Part shown: positions 18,631 to 26,947 of the stretch, piece after piece
Layout of the letters: each line of letters opens with the position of its first letter
Position numbering within the stretch: position 1 is the stretch's first letter
NCBI GenBank assembly: GCA_963774345.1
Contig: CAVZFB010000036.1
Span: forward strand, 1 to 64,000
Length of the DNA: 64,000 nt
Source of the DNA: AP-15 sp963774345
GTDB lineage: Bacteria > Pseudomonadota > Alphaproteobacteria > ATCC43930 > CGMCC-115725
Reading direction: 5' to 3'
Made by a program: the position numbers and the translations under genes
Notes under the pieces: model-generated
The model's input: the letters and a program-made list of their open reading frames with translations, nothing else
Told to the model about the DNA's origin: nothing
Databases searched by the model: none

Positions 18631-19308
18631 ATGCGTCTATTGGTCATCGAAGATGAAGCGCGCCTCTCCGGCATCCTGAAGGCGAAGCTCGGCGATGGCG
18701 GCTTTGCGGTCGACATCGCCGGCTCCGCCGCCGACGCCGGCGCCGCGCTCGAACTCATCAATTACGACGCGGCGATCCTCGATCTCGGCCTGCCCGACGG
18801 TGATGGGCTCGCCGTCCTTGCCTCGGCCCGGCATATCGGAAAGACCCTCCCGATCCTCATCCTGACGGCGCGCGACGCCGTCGACGACCGAGTCGCAGGG
18901 CTCGACGCGGGAGCCGACGACTATCTGACCAAGCCATTCGCGATGACGGAGCTCATTGCGAGGATCAAGGCGCTTTTGCGCCGCCCCGGTGGTGTGCTCG
19001 GCATAACCCTCGAAGCCGGCAATCTCAGCCTCGACACGATCGGGCGCGAGCTCACGGTTGCCGGCATTCCCATCCGCCTCTCCCGCCAGGAACTGGCCAT
19101 CCTCGAACAGATGATGCGGCGCTTTGGCAGGATCGTGCCGAAAGCGGTGCTGGAGGAGAAGCTTTATGGCATCGGCGACGAGCCCAATTCAAACACGATC
19201 CCGGTCCATGTCCACCACTTGCGGCGGCAGCTGCAGGCCGCCGGCGCCAGCCTGATCATCCACACCGTCCGGGGCGTCGGCTACATCCTTTCCGATACAC
19301 AGGCATGA
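18631..19308 (+). CDS. OmpR-family response regulator
   Basis: A 225-residue two-component response regulator. The receiver domain (1-115) has the acidic pair E7/D8, phospho-acceptor D51 (AAILDLGLPD), the conserved Thr in ILTARD and Lys in YLTKPF. The C-terminal winged helix (about 125-222) has RLSRQELAILEQMMRR, the recognition-helix region NTIPVHVHHLRRQL and the wing HTVRGVGYIL. This is the QseB/TctD/PmrA-like branch. It overlaps the kinase gene by 4 bases (ATGA). A perfect inverted repeat in its promoter suggests autoregulation and control of the divergent PepSY-like gene. Confidence 0.93.
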   Translation: MRLLVIEDEARLSGILKAKLGDGGFAVDIAGSAADAGAALELINYDAAILDLGLPDGDGLAVLASARHIGKTLPILILTARDAVDDRVAGLDAGADDYLTKPFAMTELIARIKALLRRPGGVLGITLEAGNLSLDTIGRELTVAGIPIRLSRQELAILEQMMRRFGRIVPKAVLEEKLYGIGDEPNSNTIPVHVHHLRRQLQAAGASLIIHTVRGVGYILSDTQA

Positions 19309-20669
19309 AGCGACGGATCAAATCGCTGCAAGTGCGGCTGACGATCGAACTTGCCGCCCTGTTTCTGGTAGCGAGCGGGCTGGCGATAGCCGGGCTCATC
19401 TACAGCGCATCCCTGACCGCCGGCTCGGTCGCCGACCGCGAGCTCGATCTGCGCGCCGAAGACTTGGCACATCACGTTTTGCCAGATCCAACCGGGCGTC
19501 CGCGTCTCGAGCTGCCGCCGACCCTGCGGCAAGCTTACGATGCTGCGGCTCAGCAATCGCTATTCGCGATCCGAGATAAAGACGGGCGCCTCGTTGCCGC
19601 CTCCATGCCCGCGCTCGATGCGATCATCTCCGCATGGCCCCAGGCGAGTTCGGAGCCGAGCTATTTTCAGCTGAGCAAGTTCGGCTTGTCGGAACAAAGC
19701 TACTCAGGCGTCAGCGTGCGCCTCGACAGCGCGGCCGGGCCGCTGTCGGTGCTCGTGGCCCAGGTGTCGGGCAGCACCCAACTGATCCATTCGATCCTGC
19801 GGGAATTTGTCTTTGATATCGCCTGGTATGTGCCGCCCTTTGTAGCCGTTGCCTTGCTGCTCGCCGCTTACAGCGTTCGCCGCAGCCTGCGCCCCCTGCG
19901 CACGGCTTCCGCTCAGGCCGGCGCTATCGGGCCCGGATCGATCTCGATCCGCTTGCCGGAGACCGATGTGCCCACTGAAGCGCTGCCTCTCGTTACCGCA
20001 GTCAATCGCGCGCTCGACCGGCTGGAAGCAGGCTTTGCCATCCAGCGCCGGTTCACCGCCAATGCGGCGCATGAGCTTCGCACGCCGTTGACCATAATTA
20101 CGGCGCGCCTCGATACACTCGAAGGCAACGATGAACTGTCGGCGCTCAAAGAAGAGGTTGCGCGCATGAACCGGCTGGTCGAGCAGCTGCTCTGCGTCGC
20201 GCGCCTGGATTCGGTGGCGCTCGACGTCTCCTCACAGGTCGATCTGTGGAAGCTGGCGGAAGAGGTGGTCGGTTCGATGGCCCATCTCGCATTGGCACGC
20301 GGCCGCGCGATCGGGCTTGCGGGCGCCGACCGTCCCGTTGTCATCCTGGGCAACGCAGCCGCAATCGAGGACGCGCTGCGTAACCTGGTCGAAAATGCGC
20401 TCACGCACACCGCGCCCGAAACCGAGGTGATCGTCGAGGTCGGCCGGGATGGCGCGCTCAGTGTCCTCGACAGCGGGCCGGGTATTTCTGTTGAGGACCG
20501 GCCGCGCATTTTCGATCGCTTCTGGCGGGGAAAGAGTCCACGAACCGACGGTGCCGGGCTTGGACTGGCAATCGTCATGGAAATCGTCAGGGCGCACGGA
20601 GCCAGCATCACCGTGAGCGATCGCGCTCCGCACGGGACGCGCTTCGATCTCCGGTTCCAGCCCGCCTAA
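19305..20669 (+). CDS. Sensor histidine kinase, partner of the OmpR-family regulator
   Basis: A 454-residue membrane kinase. TM1 is at about 12-36 and TM2 at about 165-187, enclosing a periplasmic sensor of about 130 residues. A short HAMP-like linker and the dimerisation helix with the phospho-acceptor His in FTANAAHELRTPLTII (about 263) follow. The ATPase domain has the N box (ALRNLVENALTHT), G1 box (VLDSGPGIS), F box (IFDRFWRGKS) and G2 box (GAGLGLAIV). Domain order and length are those of QseC/TctE-type kinases. It is translationally coupled to the regulator. The sensed signal is unknown. Confidence 0.92.
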   Translation: MKRRIKSLQVRLTIELAALFLVASGLAIAGLIYSASLTAGSVADRELDLRAEDLAHHVLPDPTGRPRLELPPTLRQAYDAAAQQSLFAIRDKDGRLVAASMPALDAIISAWPQASSEPSYFQLSKFGLSEQSYSGVSVRLDSAAGPLSVLVAQVSGSTQLIHSILREFVFDIAWYVPPFVAVALLLAAYSVRRSLRPLRTASAQAGAIGPGSISIRLPETDVPTEALPLVTAVNRALDRLEAGFAIQRRFTANAAHELRTPLTIITARLDTLEGNDELSALKEEVARMNRLVEQLLCVARLDSVALDVSSQVDLWKLAEEVVGSMAHLALARGRAIGLAGADRPVVILGNAAAIEDALRNLVENALTHTAPETEVIVEVGRDGALSVLDSGPGISVEDRPRIFDRFWRGKSPRTDGAGLGLAIVMEIVRAHGASITVSDRAPHGTRFDLRFQPA

Positions 20670-20690
20670 CGTTCATGTCTGACGCTGCCC

Positions 20691-21881
20691 TCACGGCCGC
20701 TCGGGGCCGACCGTCGCCATGTCGACGCGAACCCGGGCCGCGAAGGCAAGCGCGATGACCGCAATAATCGCAGCGATGACATCAAATGCCGGCTCATAGC
20801 CGATTTGGCCGATCAAGATGCCCGCAAGGATCGGCCCCGCGGCTTCGCCGATGTCCCAGATCGTACCGAACACCCCCATCCCGGTGCCGAGGCGCCGCGC
20901 CGCGACCAGATCGGCGATCAGCGCATTGGTCGCTGGAGTGACCGCGGCAACCCCAAGGCCAAGCAACGGCACGACCGCGACGAGCCCGGCAAAGCTCGTC
21001 ATCCGAAAGATCAGGGGCAATGCTGCCGCGGACGCCAACAGCCCCAACACGATCATGGGCTTGCGCCCCAACCGATCGGACAGATTGCCCGTAACAGGCT
21101 TTGCGAGGACTGCAATCGTCAGCTGGACCGCAAGGACCACCGCGATCGCAGCGTCGTTGAGACCGACGGTCCGGGCATACAGCGGCAGAAAGCCGAGAAA
21201 GGCGCCAAAGCCAAGATACAGGGTGGCCTCGGCGGCGGCGGCGATCAGCACCGCCGGCGTCGTGAGCACGTCGCGCAGGCCGTCCCGAAACTCGGCCGCG
21301 CGCGCTGCCAAAGAACTCTCGACTGGCGTTCTCTTCGTCTCCGTCTCCGGCACAAGCAGCGCCGCCCCGAATGCCAGCACACCAAGCAAACCGACAAGTA
21401 GATAGCTCGCCGCAAAGCTCGACGTGGCGTAGAGGATCAGCCCGCCGACCAGCGGCCCCGCCGTCGCGCCGAGATCGTTGGCTGACGAAAACCAGCCAAG
21501 CCGGGCGCCGCGCCCCGCCTCGCCGAGCCCAGCCACATAGGCAGACGCGACCGGCGCGAAGATCGCGGTCGCAAAGCCATGTACGAAACGCAGCGCGAGC
21601 AATGTGCCGGCATCTTTGACGATCGGGTAGATGAAGGGCGGAACCGCAAAAAAGACCGCGCCCAACAGCATCACCCGCCGCCGCCCCAAAAGATCGGACA
21701 GCGCGCCGGCCGGGAGCTTGAAGAGCACGCCGGTGACGGTCGACGCGGCGATGACCATGCCGATCAGTTCCGGTGCGGCGCCGAGGCTCTCGGCGAATCG
21801 CGGCAGCACCGGGCTGCGGGCCATCTGATAGGACAGGCGCCCAAGAAGGCTTGACGTCATGACGGCCAGAAACGGGTTCAT
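20691..21881 (-). CDS. Major facilitator superfamily transporter
   Basis: A 396-residue, 12-helix MFS permease. It begins MNPFLAVMTSSLLGRLSYQM. The MFS motif A appears in the loop between helices 2 and 3 (GALSDLLGRRRVML) and again in the second half (GNLSDRLGRKPMIV), and a motif-C-like glycine-rich helix is present. The layout is that of drug/metabolite:proton antiporters; substrate unknown. ATG 21881 was chosen over the longer frame because it coincides with the start of helix 1 and follows directly after a TAG (21884-21886) that probably ends the DUF2148 gene. The two are therefore likely co-transcribed. Confidence 0.85.
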   Translation of the reverse strand: MNPFLAVMTSSLLGRLSYQMARSPVLPRFAESLGAAPELIGMVIAASTVTGVLFKLPAGALSDLLGRRRVMLLGAVFFAVPPFIYPIVKDAGTLLALRFVHGFATAIFAPVASAYVAGLGEAGRGARLGWFSSANDLGATAGPLVGGLILYATSSFAASYLLVGLLGVLAFGAALLVPETETKRTPVESSLAARAAEFRDGLRDVLTTPAVLIAAAAEATLYLGFGAFLGFLPLYARTVGLNDAAIAVVLAVQLTIAVLAKPVTGNLSDRLGRKPMIVLGLLASAAALPLIFRMTSFAGLVAVVPLLGLGVAAVTPATNALIADLVAARRLGTGMGVFGTIWDIGEAAGPILAGILIGQIGYEPAFDVIAAIIAVIALAFAARVRVDMATVGPERP

Positions 21882-21883
21882 CG

Positions 21884-22593
21884 CTATTCTTCGGGCTCGA
21901 GGTCGGGGCGATGCATGCCATCGTCCCGTCCGGTGTTTTGACCGGCAGGGTTCCGGTAGGCGTTCCCGGTATCGCCTCGGGCGCGTCGAAATCGACGACC
22001 GGCATTCGCGCATCGAAGCCGGGGTTCTTGTGGGTCACCGTCATCGACAATGCGACCGCAACTTCCGCCTGGATGAGGCCGAGTTTGCGAGCGGCGACCG
22101 CGATGCGGGTCTGACAGCGCGTATCGACGCTATAGAGGCTCGCGGCCTTGGCGGCCGAACCGACCGCGATCCCCAGATCGATGTCGCGCAGGTTGCACTG
22201 CGGCCCTTTGAACTCGAAAACCTCACTGTCAGCGCGGCGCTGCCGGTTCGCCTCGGTAAACTCGGCGCAGGTCGCGAAGCCACAGGCACCGCAATCGTAG
22301 ATCGGCGGATACCAATCCTTGAGCCCGATGAACAACACGCCGTCGAGCCGTTCGGCGAGTGCTGCGTCACGCAGCCAGATCGGCTGCCGCCGCTCATGCC
22401 CACGCTGCCGCATCCAGCCGGCGAGACGCAGCAACGTCTCGCGATCGTCGATAAACACCGTCTCAATAAAGAGCGGCTTTCCCCGCAAGAAGAGTTGGCC
22501 GCCCGATTTCGGTGCGGTCACCGCCGCCGCGGCGCAAAGCCGGGCCACATTGCGGATCAGTTCACCCTTTGCTTCGTCGATTGAATTAAACAA
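21884..22593 (-). CDS. DUF2148 domain (ferredoxin-like) protein, 3' end disturbed
   Basis: Starts at 22593 (MFNSIDEAKGELIRNVARL) with a strong AAAGGAGG ribosome site. Residues 1-190 match the DUF2148 family, with cysteines in DCGACGFATCAEF and GPQCNLRDIDLGI suited to an iron-sulfur cluster. The literal frame has no stop until 20794 and would run through the whole MFS gene in another frame, which is not credible. A single-base deletion (or equivalent) near 21965 would lead to a stop at 21884-21886 after PDLEPEE, two bases before the MFS start. I give that end, but it is inferred. Function of the family is unknown, presumably redox. Confidence 0.68.
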
Positions 22594-22617
22594 CTTTTGC
22601 CTCCTTTGCGTGGCTGC

Positions 22618-22752
22618 TCACCGCCCGAGGGGTCGCGGTGTGGGCTCAAGGCGGGCTGTGCCGGCGGTACGCACGACCGGCGCGGCGTCGTTACCGAGCC
22701 GGAGACGGAGGCCTGGTGCTGAAACAGAAAGGCGGCCGTCGTCCGTGAGCAT
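22618..22752 (-). CDS. Possible 44-residue ORF behind the conserved leader
   Basis: ATG at 22752, directly after the structured leader, with GAGGAG as ribosome site; it ends 24 bases before the DUF2148 start. The translation begins MLTDDGRLSVSAPGLRLRLG and has no recognisable domain. It is supported mainly by position: the same leader in the second copy ends at the start codon of the Cj0069-family gene. It could be a real small protein, a leader peptide or chance. Confidence 0.35.
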   Translation of the reverse strand: MLTDDGRLSVSAPGLRLRLGNDAAPVVRTAGTARLEPTPRPLGR

Positions 22753-22823
22753 GCGCTCCTCGCACAGCGAGTGGCGCAGAACTTGGACGGGAACCGTCTA
22801 ACGGGGTGTCCGCACGACCCCGT
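22753..22823 (-). promoter_or_regulatory. Structured mRNA leader, copy A (upstream of DUF2148 unit)
   Basis: 71 bases ending at a start codon. Read on the minus strand it folds as P1 (ACGGGGT pairing with ACCCCGT, 22817-22823 with 22801-22807), P3 (GACGG/CCGTC with loop GAA on the plus strand, 22786-22798) and P2 (CTCGC/GCGAG with a 3-base loop, 22759-22771), with the GAGGAG ribosome site overlapping the end of P2. A second copy at 23962-24032 shares long conserved segments, including GCGAGGAG and TTAGAC, and the P1 stem with a compensatory base-pair change. Candidate riboswitch or protein-binding leader; I do not recognise the class. Confidence 0.6.
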
Positions 22824-22883
22824 AACAAAACCACCTAGGTCATCTGGTCATGGGCTGCAAGGGGTTAAACCTATCAGCATCAG

Positions 22884-23961
22884 TCAGTCACCCTGGGCGC
22901 TCTGCAGCCTGCTCAAGGTAAGACGCGCAACCGCCGCCGGCGCCTGGTCCGGGATGGCGAAGACCGAACTGACATTGATCTCGCACAAAACATAGCTGTC
23001 TTCGCCCGACGCGGTGCGTGGCCCGTAAAGAAAGTCGGCGTCCCAGATGATCGGAAGCGAGGCGGCGTCGATGCCCGAGAACCTCCATCATTTGCGGCGT
23101 CCACTCGGCTTCCATCTTCGCCCTGAGCAGCTGAAACGGCTCCGCGTCAGCGCCATGCATGATGCGGGGGCCGGGCTGCGCAGCCGGGGAATCCGGGCCT
23201 TCGGGAGGCGGCGGTATCAGCGCCTTGATGTATTGGTGTCCGAAGCCTACGACCTTGTCGGCGCCCATATAGCAGCGGATCATGCCGTCGGGCAGGCGCG
23301 GCTGAAACGGTTGATCAACAATACAACCACCGGACGCGAAATAGGGCTCGCAGCGCGCCATGAATTCCGCCAGCGGCAGTTCTTCAGGCAGACTTCCGCG
23401 GAGCGCATGCAGGACGCGCACGACGCTAGCCCTGCCCGCCGGCCCGGAAACCAGTTCGACCTTCCAAACCCCCTGGCCGCCATTGCCCCGGTTTTGCTTG
23501 AGAACACGCGGGCCGGCCGACTGGAGCCGTGGCGGGAACCCGGCACCGAAATCGGCCGTCGTGCGGTAGAGGTGGGTATCGGCGCCCCATCCAAGATGTT
23601 TGGTGCGCTGCAGGACTTCCTTAACGCCCATCTTGAGGATCACGTCGGGGTGCGCGCTGACCCACGGCCCCCGTGATGCCACATCGCGCAACAATGCGTC
23701 TAACACAGTTCGGGCCTTCCCCTCATGCAGCGGATCGACCCACACGAGCACGCCGTCAACCGCCAAAAGCTGCTCGCGCACCTCGTTAACGAGGTTCTCG
23801 TCAAAAACTGCCGGCTCGGCCTCGAGGCCAAGTGCAGCAAGCTCTTCGAAGATGCGGTAAAAGCGGTTGTTCTGGGGAGTTGCGGCTTGCCGTGCCTCGC
23901 GATCGCCGCGCCAGACAATCGCGATTTTACAGGGTTTGGAGTTGAGTTGGTGTCCGTTCAT
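22884..23961 (-). pseudogene. Cj0069-family (ATP-grasp-like) protein, frameshifted near the C-terminus
   Basis: A protein of about 358 residues beginning MNGHQLNSKPCKIAIVWRGD. Recognisable family segments: DGVLVWVDPLHEGKARTVLD, WVSAHPDVILKMGVKEVL, the probable nucleotide-binding loop VLKQNRGNGGQGVWKVELV, and GADKVVGFGHQYIKAL. The overall plan resembles ATP-grasp enzymes, but the reaction is unknown. After WTPQMMEVL one extra G (ccc at 23074-23076 on the plus strand) breaks the frame. Removing it gives GIDAASLPIIWDADFLYG and CEINVSSVFAIPDQAP, a conserved ending with stop at 22884. The start lies directly behind the second copy of the structured leader. Confidence 0.75.
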
Positions 23962-24032
23962 GCAGCACTCCTCGCATAGCGAGAGGCGCAGAGCTTGGAC
24001 GGGTGTCTAATGGGGTGCCTGCTTAGACCCCA
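23962..24032 (-). promoter_or_regulatory. Structured mRNA leader, copy B (upstream of Cj0069-family gene)
   Basis: 71 bases ending at the Cj0069-family start codon, related to copy A. P1 is TGGGGT/ACCCCA (24011-24016 with 24027-24032): where copy A has C-G, copy B has T-A, so pairing is kept by change on both sides. P2 is CTCGC/GCGAG (23971-23975 with 23979-23983) with a different 3-base loop. P3 is weaker (3 bp). The ribosome site GAGGAG abuts P2 exactly as in copy A. Confidence 0.6.
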
Positions 24033-24195
24033 GGATCGCGATATAGGCCCTCTCCGCTGAGACGGCAAGTGGGAGTTCCGCCTTTGACAGCGCTACGGCA
24101 GGACGATTTCGTCAGGTCGTCGGCAACTACCCCACATCTCCAGATAAATCTCCACCACGAGCTTCAAAGGTCTCTGCGGGTAGAGCGGCAGTCGG

Positions 24196-24747
24196 CTATG
24201 CCGGCTTCGGCCGACCCAGCCGATCGAGCCGGAGGCGGTGACGCCCGTCGGTGAGGCGGTAGACACCACCGAGCACCGCCGTTACCGCACCTAATCCTGT
24301 GCCTCCGGCAATCAGGAACATGATGAGGATCTGGTACTTAACCGCTTCTGCCGGGGGTACCCCGCCGAGGATCTGCCCGGTCATCATGCCGGGCAGGGAG
24401 ACTACGCCGGTTGCCGACATCGAATTGATGGTCGGCATCAGCGCGCTACGGAGCGCCTGACGCGTCACCGGCGCTACGGCCTCCTGCCTGGTAGCACCAA
24501 GCATGAGCTGCGCTTCGACACCGGCACGCCGGCTGACGAGGCTCGTCGTCAGGGTGTCGAGACCGAGGGCAATGCCGGTCATGCAGTTGCCTAAAATCAT
24601 ACCCAGGAGCGGTATTGCATAGCGTGGATCGTACCAGGGATTTGGCCGCAGCGCGGTTAAGAGGGCAAAGACCGTCACCACAACCGATGACACCATCATG
24701 GAGCCAGTGCCCAGTGTGCTTGCGGGATTGCGGAGCGTTGCCCTCAA
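24196..24747 (-). pseudogene. fetB-like ABC permease (UPF0014), 5'-truncated
   Basis: 183 codons matching the C-terminal two-thirds of FetB/YbbM, the permease of an iron-export ABC transporter. Evidence: PWYDPRYAIPLLGMILGNCMTGIALGLD, LMLGATRQEA, SATGVVSLPGMMTGQILGGVPPAEAVKYQILIMFLI and the ending RHRLRLDRLGRPK are strongly family-like. Complete FetB is about 255-265 residues; roughly 75-80 N-terminal residues, with the first two or three helices, are missing. The family match begins near TLGTGSMMVSS, and just beyond its 5' end lies the tail of an unrelated gene in the opposite direction. No fetA ATPase gene is adjacent. Probably a rearrangement remnant. Confidence 0.75.
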
Positions 24748-24750
24748 GCG

Positions 24751-24915
24751 GTGGTGCTGGTGAAGGTTAATCTGAGCGGCGGATTACATCCGCTCTACGC
24801 TTGCTGGCTTCCCGCGCCCAGTCGAAACTTCAACCTGGCCATGCGACTCTACGGCCCGGAGACCCCGATCCTCGACGGCTCATACCGCCTACCTCGCGCG
24901 GAGCTTAAAGCCTGA
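24751..24915 (+). pseudogene. C-terminal tail of a DUF1254/DUF1214 protein
   Basis: 55 in-frame codons ending at TGA 24913-24915 encode ACWLPAPSRNFNLAMRLYGP followed by ILDGSYRLPRAELKA. This is the conserved C-terminal strand pattern of DUF1214 (N/C-WLPAP, F-L-x-x-RLY-P, DG-W/Y-x-P-P). No start or upstream part exists; the fragment directly abuts the truncated 5' end of fetB. Confidence 0.65.
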
Positions 24916-25367
24916 CGATCCGACAAAGGTCACGGTCGAAATTTTGCGCGAAATTCTGGCTGTTCGGAAAGGCAGGGCGGCAATGAATATGACCAGTACC
25001 TTAGACTGGTCTCGATCCACGAGGCGCTGACGAGCCGGGGGGCGCAGTCCGATCCCACCGCATCTCCGTCATTTCGCTGGTTGGGTGCTGACGAACGGAA
25101 TCCGGGTCGTTCAGGCCCGGAAGGCCGATAAGTCGTCATTGGAATCGAAGCGCAAGATACGGATATAAACGCCACCCGGCTCGGGCGTAGAGGTGCACCC
25201 GTCGAGAGCGTCAGCGCCTCAACCCACCGGGAGTTCGATCAATGCTGACCCACCTTTGGCACCTCCATGCCGTTGCGGCGCGGCGAGGTGACGGGCTGCG
25301 TCCCGAACTGGCGAACCTATTGGACCGTGGCGCGAGCGCTCTGCGCACTGCACCAGGAGAGATGAAG
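24916..25367. other. Non-coding stretch with a 7-bp inverted repeat
   Basis: 452 bases between the DUF1214 relic and the next gene, with no convincing coding sequence. The one clear element is a perfect inverted repeat, GACCAGT (24991-24997) and ACTGGTC (25005-25011), around a 7-base loop. It could be an operator or a weak hairpin. The promoter of the SnoaL-like gene must be in the right part. Confidence 0.4.
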
Positions 25368-25817
25368 ATGTCACGCGAACAGGACAACAAGGCGCTCGTG
25401 GGGCGCTGGTTCGAGGGGTTCTGGGGTAACCCGTGGAACCCGCAGATCATCGACGAGCTCGCTGCCCCCGATATACTGCTCCAGTATTCGCTGCACGCGC
25501 CGCGTCGGGGTCGCGGGGACGTGCGGAACTTCATGAACGATTTCCGCGCGGCCTTCCCAGACCTCGAGTTCTGGGGCGCTGCCGATCTCATCGCCGAAGG
25601 CGACTACGTCGTCGGTCGTTGGGAAGGTGGCGGCACCCATACCGGCCCCGCTTTCGGCGATTTTCTTGCTGGCTCGCTGCCAGCAGCGTCGGGTCAGAAG
25701 ATGCACTTCACGGGCACGACCGTGCTCCGTGTCGAGAACGGCAAGATCGCGGAGGAGGTCGGGCTCGACGACGGGGTCACCGCGCTCACGCAGCTCGGCA
25801 TCCTAAAAGCCGCCTGA
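25368..25817 (+). CDS. Ester cyclase/SnoaL-like polyketide cyclase family protein
   Basis: A 149-residue NTF2-fold protein. Family pattern: ALVGRWFEGFWGNPWNPQIIDEL (helix), PDILLQYSLHAPRRGRGDVRNFMNDFRAAFPDLEF (the R/G-x-x-x-F-x-x-x-F-P-D motif typical of SnoaL-like ester cyclases), VVGRWEGGGTHTGPAFG, and TTVLRVENGKIAEEVGLDD near the end. The catalytic Asp/His arrangement is like that of ester cyclase-like proteins, but a polyketide role is unlikely here without pathway genes. ATG 25368 is chosen because AGGAGA lies 8 bases upstream; ATG 25362 is too close to it. Preceded by rearranged DNA and standing alone. Confidence 0.78.
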   Translation: MSREQDNKALVGRWFEGFWGNPWNPQIIDELAAPDILLQYSLHAPRRGRGDVRNFMNDFRAAFPDLEFWGAADLIAEGDYVVGRWEGGGTHTGPAFGDFLAGSLPAASGQKMHFTGTTVLRVENGKIAEEVGLDDGVTALTQLGILKAA

Positions 25818-26171
25818 TCGCAACCGGCTGGATCGGGCTCGAACCCGGTGCAGCTTGTGTAGGGCGAAACAACGCAGAAGCTGGGCAAGAATTCCGTAGC
25901 ATCGGCACCGTGCGTGGTTCGAGACGCAGCCCGGCTTCGCCGGGGACGCTCCTCACCATGACGTAAGCCTATGATGGCATTTCGTCATCCTGAGGCGCCT
26001 CGCAAAGCGAGGCCTCGAAGGACGCATGATGTCGATCCAATCTTCAGACGATGCTTCCTCAGCCTCGCAGCGCGTTCCGTCGACCCTTCACGGTCCGAAG
26101 GGCGGCATAACCGTGGCCTGCGTCCGACCTCCCTCAAAAATTGCTATAATAACAAATTATGGTCCACTACT
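25818..26171. other. Intergenic region holding a REP-like palindrome
   Basis: 354 bases without a gene. The recognisable content is the palindromic unit at 25981-26031 (listed separately). Toward 26140-26170 the sequence becomes AT-rich. Confidence 0.45.
25981..26031. repeat. REP-like palindromic repeat
   Basis: The unit runs from TTCGTCATCCTGAGG to CCTCGAAGGACGCATGAT, with a perfect 7-bp stem GCCTCGC-AAA-GCGAGGC (25997-26013) between. This form (CGTCATCCTGAGG ... CCTCGAAGGA) is familiar as a dispersed intergenic repeat in alphaproteobacteria. Only one copy is in the window. Confidence 0.6.
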
Positions 26172-26825
26172 CTATTCCGCACCCCGAGAGCCATCATCGG
26201 GATCGGTCGCGTCCGGGATGGCGGGCGCAGGGTCGGCGGCAGGCGGGTCGCCTTGCGGGTCGTCGACGGGCGGGATCAGGCCTTGGGCGCGGGCGAGGCG
26301 CTCGAGTTTCGCGCGGACCCGGGCGATCGGGTTGTCGTCTGGCGCGATGCCGGTAGGATCGCCCACGTCGGAGGCAGCTTGTGCCGGGTCGGTAGTAGAG
26401 TCGTCTTCCGGGTCGTCGGACGGCGGGACCAGGCCTTGGGCACGGGCGAGGCGCAGGAGCTTGGCGCGCACCTGGGCGATCGGGTCATCGGCTGGCACGA
26501 AGCCGGCGGGGTCGGCCGGCGTGGTGACCATGCGCGGATCGACCTTGCGCAGCAGTTCGAACAATAGCTTGGTCGCGGCCAGATCGGCCCCGGCCGATCG
26601 CTCGACGAGCCGCGCCACCACCAGCTCGCGCTTGGTCAGCCGGCCATGGGTCTCGCTGGCATCGGCGTCGGCCGCCGCGTCGAGCGCGCGCTCCAGCAAC
26701 GTTGCCAGATTCTTCGAGCCGCGCGGCCGGCCACGTGGGTTGGCGCGATTGCCTTTCTTGAACCGGGTCGCGACCGGTGGCTTCTTGTAGCCGATCTGAT
26801 AATCGCGCGGAGCGTCAGCCGGCAA
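26172..26825 (-). CDS. DUF5681 domain-containing protein
   Basis: A 217-residue protein. The N-terminus has the DUF5681 signature: DYQIGYKKPPVATRFKKGN directly followed by RANPRGRPRGSKN, a basic, RGRPRG-bearing element likely to touch nucleic acid. After a helical middle, two near-identical units occur: DDPIAQVRAKLLRLARAQGL (about 113-132) and DNPIARVRAKLERLARAQGL (about 160-179), each followed by an acidic Pro/Asp-rich linker. The family is common near prophages and mobile DNA in alphaproteobacteria; its function is unknown. The start appears to be TTG at 26825; a 7-codon ORF (MRRAIAG) overlaps it, so the start is uncertain. A good promoter lies 60 bases upstream. Confidence 0.75.
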   Translation of the reverse strand: MPADAPRDYQIGYKKPPVATRFKKGNRANPRGRPRGSKNLATLLERALDAAADADASETHGRLTKRELVVARLVERSAGADLAATKLLFELLRKVDPRMVTTPADPAGFVPADDPIAQVRAKLLRLARAQGLVPPSDDPEDDSTTDPAQAASDVGDPTGIAPDDNPIARVRAKLERLARAQGLIPPVDDPQGDPPAADPAPAIPDATDPDDGSRGAE

Positions 26826-26886
26826 TCGCCCGTCTCATAACTCGTCCTCTTTTCAAACCGGGATGCACACCCCAAATCTGTTGCAA

Positions 26887-26915
26887 ATGATATCGATAAT
26901 GGCATGAGTTGTCAA
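26887..26915 (-). promoter_or_regulatory. Sigma70-type promoter of the DUF5681 gene
   Basis: On the minus strand a consensus -35 TTGACA (26910-26915) is followed by exactly 17 bases and a -10 TATCAT (26887-26892). The predicted transcript start near 26880 gives a leader of about 55 bases to the DUF5681 start. It is the best promoter I can see in the window and lies in a locally AT-rich patch. Confidence 0.65.
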
Positions 26916-26947
26916 TATACTAATTGATTACAACGGAATCCCACCTA

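Noticed and set aside
20794..21880. Long same-strand open frame continuing from DUF2148 through the MFS gene
   Set aside because: The translation after about residue 230 is Arg/Ala-rich and lies in the wrong frame of a clear transporter gene; it is an out-of-frame shadow after a lost stop.
24930..25175. 81-codon open frame on the minus strand
   Set aside because: Composition is not protein-like, no ribosome site, and the area is rearrangement debris.
25817..25900. Possible tRNA (a CGGGCTCGAACCCGGT segment)
   Set aside because: It looks like a T-arm but no acceptor stem, anticodon arm or D-arm can be folded around it.
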